This document shows positions 57,029 to 64,000 of a stretch of DNA of 64,000 nt, piece by piece. Below the pieces are notes generated by a model. The model had not been told where the DNA came from and did no database searches. It was given only the letters and a program-made list of their open reading frames with translations. Positions within the stretch are counted from its first letter, which is position 1, and the number at the start of each line of letters is the position of its first letter. The position numbers and the translations under genes are program-made. Origin of the DNA: Azadirachta indica (Eukaryota; Streptophyta; Magnoliopsida; Sapindales; Meliaceae); contig CM040453.1 of NCBI GenBank assembly GCA_022749755.1, positions 5,044,102 through 5,108,101 of the forward strand, written 5' to 3'.

Positions 57029-57339
57029 ATGTCGGCGAAAGGCGGCGTTGGCGGCAATGGCGAGTGCTTAACGAGGAAGGTGGTGGAGAAAGAGAGTTTG
57101 GAAAGTTACAAGTATTACCTCTCTCGACGCACCGTTTTGGAGATGCTGAAAGACCGTGGCTACGACATTCCCGACTCTGAACTGAGTGGATCACTCGCAG
57201 AGTTCCGTTCTGTTTTTGGTGATAAACCTGACGTCGAAAGGCTTCGTCTTTGCTTCCCTCTTCTTTCCAATCCCTCCAAAAAGGTAATCTTTTTTTTTTT
57301 ATTCGTTAATTATTTTAATATCTGCATGATACTGTTGAA

Positions 57340-57384
<45 letters not shown>

Positions 57385-59984
57385 CAGATGCTGGTTATCT
57401 ACTTGGGAACAGAAGAAATCAAAACGCAAGTTATCCGAGGTGTTTACGGTCAAATCGTAAACAAAGAAAGTTTGCATGGGCTGATACTCATCTTGCAAAG
57501 CAAAATGAACCATTTTGCCCGGAAAGAACTGCAAAAATTCCCCGCTAAAGTTGAGATTTTTCAAGTAAGTGAGTCACCTTAGGGATAAGTGGCTTCGGAA
57601 CTTTTTATGGGTGTGGGTAAATTTGGCTGAACTGAACCCTTTCAGACTACTGATACACAGGGTCCACTTGTAAGTGCATTGTTGAACATATAAAATCAAA
57701 ATGTCTCAAATTGCGTAGAGCAATATCTGATGAAAAATTTAATATGGTGTGTGAAACTACCTAATCCATATTAGTACAACTAAGAGTTGTAACTCATTGA
57801 TTTGGAGCTAAAGCATGAGGTGAATGAAGCACCTGGAAAAGCGAGAACAGATATTGAAACCCAATTAGATTCTATTCTTCAAGCCGAATTTTAAGAATGT
57901 CCTCATGTTTCCTAGTGTGGTTTCGAAAGGAAATAGATGATTTGCTCTGGCACAGACATTGAACCCACACAAGTTTTTCATCATGACTGTGATTTGGTTT
58001 ATCATTTCGTGCATACTTATCTAGATTCCTTGACTTCCCCTTATATGTGGTGCAAAGCCAACCCCTTTAGCACTAGCAGATAGGGTTGCATTCCAGAAAT
58101 TCACAATATACTCGGTTCAGTTTGGCACTCCCATGTTAGGGCGAGGTGGATGTGTTCTCATAGATTGCCTTATCTCGACGTGTTCTTTCTTTGCTTTATT
58201 AATAATATAGTCCATTATCAACTATTAGCGATTAAGAAATATGCTTTAGCAAAGTTCTTGAGTTTTCCTTGAGGCGTCGCCAGCACTTTTTTGCTGCACC
58301 CCATATTCAATTCAACTTTATGTTTAAAACTAAGTTACATAAGTGGCAATACTGAATATTTTGATTGAAAATTTTGATGTTTGCTATGTATCTTATGTAT
58401 CTTCACTGCTAATCTTCCATTCTAGGTCATTTGTGAAAAAAAAATAATGTTGCATTGATATGCTTTCAGAGTGCTGCATTTTTTGAAAGAAAAACACAAG
58501 AAACATGTTAAGCGTGATGCTTAATCAGCTAAGATCTAGCAAGTACCTGATTTTACTGTCTGTGGTAACAGCATTAGACTAGTAACTGTATATCGTTAAG
58601 GATGATGTCTATATATGGTTTTTACCTCTGAAGACAATGAATGTTTAATTTAATCTTTAATATTTTTGGTACTTTGCGACTGCTCAACTCCTGTGGCTTT
58701 TGGCCAATAAAGTTTGCCATCCTATTTTTCTAACATCTTGTGACTGGCTTTCGCTTTAGATCACTGATTTGTTGGTTAATATAACAAAGCACATCTTGGT
58801 ACCAAAGCATGAGATACTGACTGTTGAAGAGAAACAGAAATTGCTGAAGAAATACAAGGTGGACGAAAAGCAGGTAACTGTAATAGTTGAATAAAATAAT
58901 GCATCCATTGGTGTTCATAAACAGATTTTTAAGGATCTATTTTCATATGAAATTAGTTGATGTCGAATTCCTTTGGAATGGAATCATTGAAGAAGATGGA
59001 AGCCATTACCTAAATTGATGCATAGCTGTTTTCTTTTGTCTTGGAGTAAATAGTTTTTAGTTTCTTACTATCAATTCCAGGGTTGTCGATATTCAAAGGC
59101 TTGTTTTATCATGATGAACTTTAGCTACTAGAAATTTAGAACTCTACAATTGTTTGGAGTCATGGGATTTCTGGGGGGTGAGAAAATGTGACCTAACACG
59201 TAGTTGGCTGAAACAAACCTATGGGTTCTTTCAGAAAAATGTTACCAGCTATGCTTGTGATATTGAATGATGCATTTTGCCATGAAGGTATGTTTTTCTG
59301 ACCTTTTGTTCATATAAATGAAGTTTTGACCTGTTTGATCTCTTGGCAATTCTATCAGGCTGAAATAGCACAAGATGTATTAGGCATAACTAGGGGTTGA
59401 AAGTTGTCCTTTTGACATGTAATCAATGAATATTTGCCAGGTAGAATTTCTCAGGTGACTTTGGAACTTGGTAATTGGCTCAACCTTATTACTCGAAGTT
59501 TAGTGTCCATCTGAAGCCTAGTTAATGAATATTGCCCAAGTTGATTCTAGCCGAATGGAAAACTTCACGTTGTTCTCAAATCAATTCATCAACTTGAAAG
59601 TTCAAACACCACCGCTTGATTGCCTCACCTGTCTAAGCAATATGATTGCTACTCAAAAGAAGCATATTCAAGTTTATACATTTTAATCTCAGGAAGAAGG
59701 AAATTATATGCTGAAGTAATGAACACGGGGAATTTTTACCGTTAACAGGGTTTTTTTGTCACTGTACTGCACATGATTTTTTTTTTTTTTTTGAAATCTT
59801 GTATGATTGAGCAAACTGCAGTACTGATTCCATTTTTATGTTCATTTTGACCTTTCAGCTTCCTCGAATGCTACATACTGATGCACTTGCACGACACTAT
59901 GGACTGGAGAAGGGGCAGGTGCTGAAACTTACTTACATGGATGGAATTGCTAAATCTCTTGAAACCTACCGTTGTGTTCTCTGA
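57029..59984 (+). CDS. RPB5-family RNA polymerase subunit, NRPE5 (Pol V) type
   Basis: A subunit at the jaw and assembly region of a nuclear RNA polymerase. Exons are 57029-57283, 57388-57564, 58760-58873 and 59859-59984, phase 0 throughout, giving 223 residues. The N-terminal jaw domain spans about 20-145 ([39 protein letters not shown]). The C-terminal assembly domain is [20 protein letters not shown] to the end. The residues after KGQ and the ending YRCVL depart from the canonical RPB5 ending and resemble the NRPE5 group of RNA polymerase V, the enzyme of RNA-directed DNA methylation. NRPE5 versus a diverged RPB5 was judged by eye, and a phylogeny would decide. A long ATT repeat forms the end of intron 1. 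Confidence 0.88.
57339..57384. repeat. (ATT)n microsatellite abutting a 3' splice site
   Basis: About 15 ATT units ending three bases before the AG acceptor at 57386-57387 of intron 1 in the RPB5-like gene. The repeat occupies the place of the polypyrimidine tract. Confidence 0.93.
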
Positions 59985-61286
59985 TGCTTCCATAAGAAAT
60001 ATGCACTCGTTAAACCAGTGCTGACATGCTATGTAGTTAATAGTTACATTATTCTCAGATGAAAAGACTTGCCCAGCGTACACTTAATACGCAGTTGTAC
60101 AGGCAAAACTGGAAAGTATATTTTGACTAGTTCGTATTTGAGAAATTCCAGTGGCATGAAACTTCAGAACTTCACACGCAGAATTGAGATTCCCTGCACA
60201 TAAGATAGTGCTGCATCTACATTCTGTGGTGAAGTGAAAAGAGGATATCATTATAACTTGAATTTCATCCGATGCTTCTACGTTTCCATCCTCTTTATAA
60301 TCAATGCCACTTCATCCACTTACGTAACGTTATTTCGCCTCAGGAATGGGGTAGTTTTAAATTCTTTTTTAATGTTCCTGAACTTCAACGAAATAACTAA
60401 TCGGAACATAATTTACTCAATGTTAACTGCGCTTAACGCCTTACCGTATGACTGTATTATTGGGGACTAAGATGTTATGAACAAGCACACCATGTTCTGC
60501 TATGTTATTTTGCCGAAGTCTAGGGATTAAAATGTTATTACTCCATTTCAAATTTCATCATTCTACGTTAATTAGCGAATCCCTACAGCAAACAAATATA
60601 TACAACAAAGGATGACGCATTCAATAAAACTAAAGACTACATTAATATCGAAACTCAAAACATTACTTCCAAAAACATTACCAAATGTAGATAATTAAAA
60701 TCAATCTTGAAATACATTGTATAATAGTGGGAGTTTGTGTCTCCAAGAAGCCCGTGAAGTTTCACAGTGAGCCGCATCTAATGTTCGCAACTTCAGCTAC
60801 AGAAAATTATGAAAACAAGCTCAAGGAATTGGCAACGGTTTTCTGCCAACGATTATTTAAGTAGACATAAGAGTCCTTCACACCATCAGACATCACAGAT
60901 ACTCTAGACACAAATTACACACTGAAATGAGGCAAAACACCTTCAGTTTGGCGATTGAGTAGCACCACTTAGATTGGGATGCTTAGTTATATAAACTGGG
61001 ATTGGAAACATGCATTTGTGCAAATTGTGACGGCATATGTACACATACAACATTGATAACCAGATCCTGTTAGAGCAGGATCTTTTTCGCTCTTTGACAC
61101 ACTTGATAAGGTTCGATAGGCAGACTAACTCGTCAATCAGACTTGATTCAGATTAAGTTGGCTGACAACAAAAAAAAATCCTTGGCATTACCAATATATC
61201 CATTTTGTTATATAACGGAAATGCAACAAATCATATGGAGGTAATAAAGGAAGGAATTACCCTTTTAGAATTCTGAAACATTCTCC
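59985..61286. other. Convergent intergenic region, no gene seen
   Basis: 3' UTR of the RPB5-like gene and the 3' flank of the minus-strand gene at 61.3 kb. One 78-codon open frame at 60.23-60.47 kb has no domain, splice or codon support. Confidence 0.45.
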
Positions 61287-61653
61287 TCAGTGTGAGGCTT
61301 CACCCTCAGCAGCCCTGCCATCCACAGGTCCATAGTTTGATGTATCCTCTGAAGTGTCTATGTAGGAACTGGTTTTAAACCGATCCTGAAGTAGTGGCTC
61401 AGGCATCGAACATGGATCTACGGGTCCTTGTTGAGAAAAGTTTTGCGTAAGTTTAGAACTCTTAGGCATGCACTCTGTTGGCAAGTTCAATGAACTCATT
61501 GCTACACCCTCACATGGGAATTTAGTAGAAGCAGGTGATTCAGGTGTCTCAGGATACTTTCCTGATAAATCCAAGGGCCTATGAAAGAGCAAATGAGCCA
61601 CAGTCCGATCAATAGGATTTGTCTCTGTTTCTGCATCAGGCATTCTAGGAAAC
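61287..61653 (-). CDS. Last exon of an unidentified plant gene, possibly LNK2-like
   Basis: Minus-strand exon starting after a clear acceptor (GTAATGCAG) at 61654 and running to a TGA at 61287. It encodes about 122 residues, rich in Ser, Pro, Glu and Thr, beginning FPRMPDAETETNPIDRTVAH and including LLFHRPLDLSGKYPETPESP. I do not recognise a catalytic domain. Its place next to an RPB5-like gene and SKIP5 matches the position of LNK2 (At3g54500) in Arabidopsis as I remember it. LNK2 is a clock coactivator with a similarly acidic, disordered C-terminus. The upstream exons were not found in 61.7-64 kb and may lie beyond the window. Treat the identity as a hypothesis. Confidence 0.55.
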
Positions 61654-61699
61654 CTGCATTACCATCACAACCAGAAACGGAAATTGAAAATGAAGTTGC

Positions 61700-64000
61700 A
61701 ATTCTTATATGAAACAGTGAAAATGCAGCGGTGGTGTAAATGGAAATTTCTTTCAGAAAGGCCCACTTGCGAAAATAATAAGAAACAGAAAATCAACAAA
61801 AATAATAAATGCAAAAACTTAAAAATTCATTATTGTATTTCTTTTCACTGCTTCTTAATTGTTCACAAATTCTTATTCCTATTTTGAAACTGTTGCGTGA
61901 TGATCTCATATCATTGCTGTTCAATGTCTCTGCTACACATATAACCTAAATTACAAACCATAGATTAATTCACAACTATTTAAAGCAACCAACTAAAAAA
62001 CCTAAAAGAAAAAATGAGCAAAAAATTTTAAATCAATAAATAAAGGGAAATTTAACTTTTTTTTATCATACTCATCAATGAAGAAAGGGATAGCAATACC
62101 AATTTCTAGCCAAACTACCTATTTTATTATTTTCTTTGCGTTAGTTTGAACACTCCCAGCTTCAGTGCTCACCCCCAAATTAGAGGATATATATTCTCCA
62201 GCTTGGAGCATAGATGAAGATATGTCCTTTGCGGATAATTTTGGTAAAGATATCTCCAACTTGATAGTCTAACTTGATGAGAGGAGTCATAATGGCAATC
62301 TATTCACAGGATAAAAATCTACTTCATCACAGATAGACAATCAGAAATAACAAGAGACTTGTCCCATGTTCCAAACACAAGTTTTTTACATAAAAATGGA
62401 GATGACAAGCGATCAGGGTAGACAGAGTACCAAGTGAGACGATATCAAGAGGGGTCTTCTGGCCTAGAAAGGCGAACCAAGCAATGTATCAACCTAGCAC
62501 TTTGTAACTACAAATACAGTAACATACTTTAATATCCAAGACTTCAGAACACCAAACAATTAATAACTGGCCGTTTTGATTCTTTGGAACAACTTGATGA
62601 ATTTAGTAGATCTTTTTAGGAGGGCTCAATGACTATAGATTGAACCTATCAAATTTTTGCAGTGCAATAGTTGGCTGTTCACCATAACTGTGCTCCTATG
62701 AACCACTCCACAAAGTTAGAACACCTAAAAGTTCACATTAACAGCACTTTTTCTCCAAGGAACTCCTTGGTGAGTAACAAACGAGCTGAGAGAAAGTTAG
62801 ATCAATTTGGCCGCAACAAGAAACAGGAGAGTGGCCTCACAAATAGATTTTTATCACTTAACAAACACAAACCTAGACTAGAGACAACATCATGTGAGGT
62901 AGATCTAACTTCAATTTCAATTTATGGGCTTAAACAATTGAGAAACAATAAAGAATGAGATACATAAGATGAGTCAAGAAAGAAATAGAATAGAGTTGAA
63001 AAATGAGAGAAAGATTGCCTTTGAAGGTTGCTGGCGAGATTTAAGAGTGGATTAACATCATTATTTGAACTAGTTTTGACACGACCTGTAGGTTGTCAGC
63101 AGGAAGGAGTGTCACTGTGTTGGCAAGCTGCAAATGTCATCAGCACAATGTGCAAGCACAACATGATGTTGGCTATGAGACTCAGATGAATTCCTGACAT
63201 GCTTTGAGGCTTAGGGTTTTTGCAGAGGACTTTATAGAGGCAATGCTAGGGTTTACTAGGTTTTGAGGGAAGCAATGCCAAGGATTGTGGTTGGCTTATA
63301 GGTGCAGTGCAAACTTTTTAGTGGATGATAGCCGTGGCATTGTTTGTGTTGGCTAGGTTTTTTTGTGTTTACTTCCCTCTCTTTTCTCTAGAGTAAGAGC
63401 AGATTTGTGATGGATCTTTGATGTAGGACACAAACTTGGGATGGTTGCTAGGGTGTAACTTTTACATATTTTGTGAAGTGCATAATATACAAATTCAAAG
63501 CTTTCAATGAAATCTACAAAACTCGCAGCCAGTGTGCATTGGATTTTCATCAAATTCTACTGTTTAGGCCTTCATATTTGCATTTGTTTCCATTTTTGTA
63601 ATTTCAAGGAACTTTACGTGATTTTTAATTTTTTCTCTAGTTATTGAAGTTATGTGCCATCAATTGTGTTTTCTTACTTCTCACTTACAGTATTTTAATA
63701 TGTAATTATAATTTGAATTTGCTCATAGCATTTCACAAGATATATAGACATAGGATCTAAGTAAAATAAGAAATAAAGCTCACAGAGAGCATAATTACAA
63801 GGCTAAACTAGTGCCTCCTAAATTTCCTAAGTTAGTTTCCATATCTTTTCTTCTTTTTTTCTCTTTTGATACAAAGGGCAAGAGAGATGCAACAAAAGAA
63901 AGGAGACAGGCAGAGAAGTGTCCTTTTGCAATCAACAACTATGATAATCTTAAGTGTCCTTACAATTCTTAGTGTCCGTTTAATTTGACTTTTTTGTTAA
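61700..64000. other. Probable intron or upstream DNA with retroelement debris
   Basis: No exon with matching splice signals was found. A Copia RNase H tail is recognisable at 62.18-62.30 kb. The 62.3-63.3 kb part has unique-looking sequence with short frames of no known family. If the 61.3-kb exon belongs to a larger gene, this is its intron. Confidence 0.4.
62180..62299 (-). pseudogene. Copia RNase H C-terminal remnant
   Basis: On the minus strand this open stretch reads IAIMTPLIKLDYQVGDIFTK and continues about 20 residues to a stop. The phrase matches the conserved C-terminus of Copia polyproteins (Q-L/V-x-DIFTK). A polypurine-like AATTTGGGGGTGAG follows at about 62.17 kb, as in intact elements. 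No LTR pair was recognised, so this is a fragment. Confidence 0.65.

Noticed and set aside
62671..62958. 95-codon plus-strand open frame
   Set aside because: No recognised family and no promoter or splice context. It lies among retroelement debris.

Overview
This is a eudicot plant nuclear genome window. The genes are intron-rich with GT-AG introns, the intergenic DNA is AT-rich, plant-type Copia LTR elements sit in introns, and every recognisable product has a plant orthologue. A woody rosid (Citrus-like) fits my impression of the protein sequences, but the window does not prove it. Exon borders below were read by eye from splice signals. For the eight genes complete in the window, and for the visible part of the first, the exons join in frame to the stop codon.

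Layout. 0.1-4.6 kb (+): 3' two thirds of a LacZ-like glycoside hydrolase family 2 beta-galactosidase. 4.9-8.2 kb: degraded repetitive spacer. 8.3-20.1 kb (+): LAF3/YtcJ-type amidohydrolase whose seventh intron carries a complete but dead 5.1-kb Copia element (12037-17159) with target-site duplications. 21.8-22.6 kb (+): single-exon glutaredoxin-like protein with a C-terminal four-CxxC zinc module. 24.5-31.5 kb (-): ArfGAP plus C2 protein (AGD11/12/13 type) with a second, non-autonomous LTR element in an intron (26226-27354). 32.35-34.13 kb: very AT-rich foldback element, essentially one giant inverted repeat. 37.0-40.8 kb (+): bifunctional UMP synthase. 42.0-43.0 kb: Mutator-like MITE with 9-bp duplications. 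44.8-46.6 kb (+): SINA-type RING E3 ligase. 47.5-52.4 kb (+): eIF2B beta subunit. 53.6-56.0 kb (-): F-box protein SKIP5. 57.0-60.0 kb (+): RPB5-family subunit of the NRPE5 (RNA polymerase V) type. 61.3-61.7 kb (-): last exon of a gene extending to or past the window end, possibly LNK2-like.

How the genes relate. They are independently transcribed and do not form a pathway. From memory, the order GH2 beta-galactosidase, UMP synthase, SKIP5, RPB5-like, LNK2 matches Arabidopsis At3g54440 to At3g54500, so the window looks like a conserved microsyntenic block with other genes interspersed. The other theme is mobile DNA: two intronic LTR elements, two long inverted-repeat elements close upstream of genes, and a Copia fragment near the right edge.

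I saw no tRNA, rRNA, CRISPR array or organellar DNA. No previously undescribed gene system is evident. The most unusual structures are the giant inverted repeat at 32.35-34.13 kb and the 30-bp tandem array inside the small LTR element.
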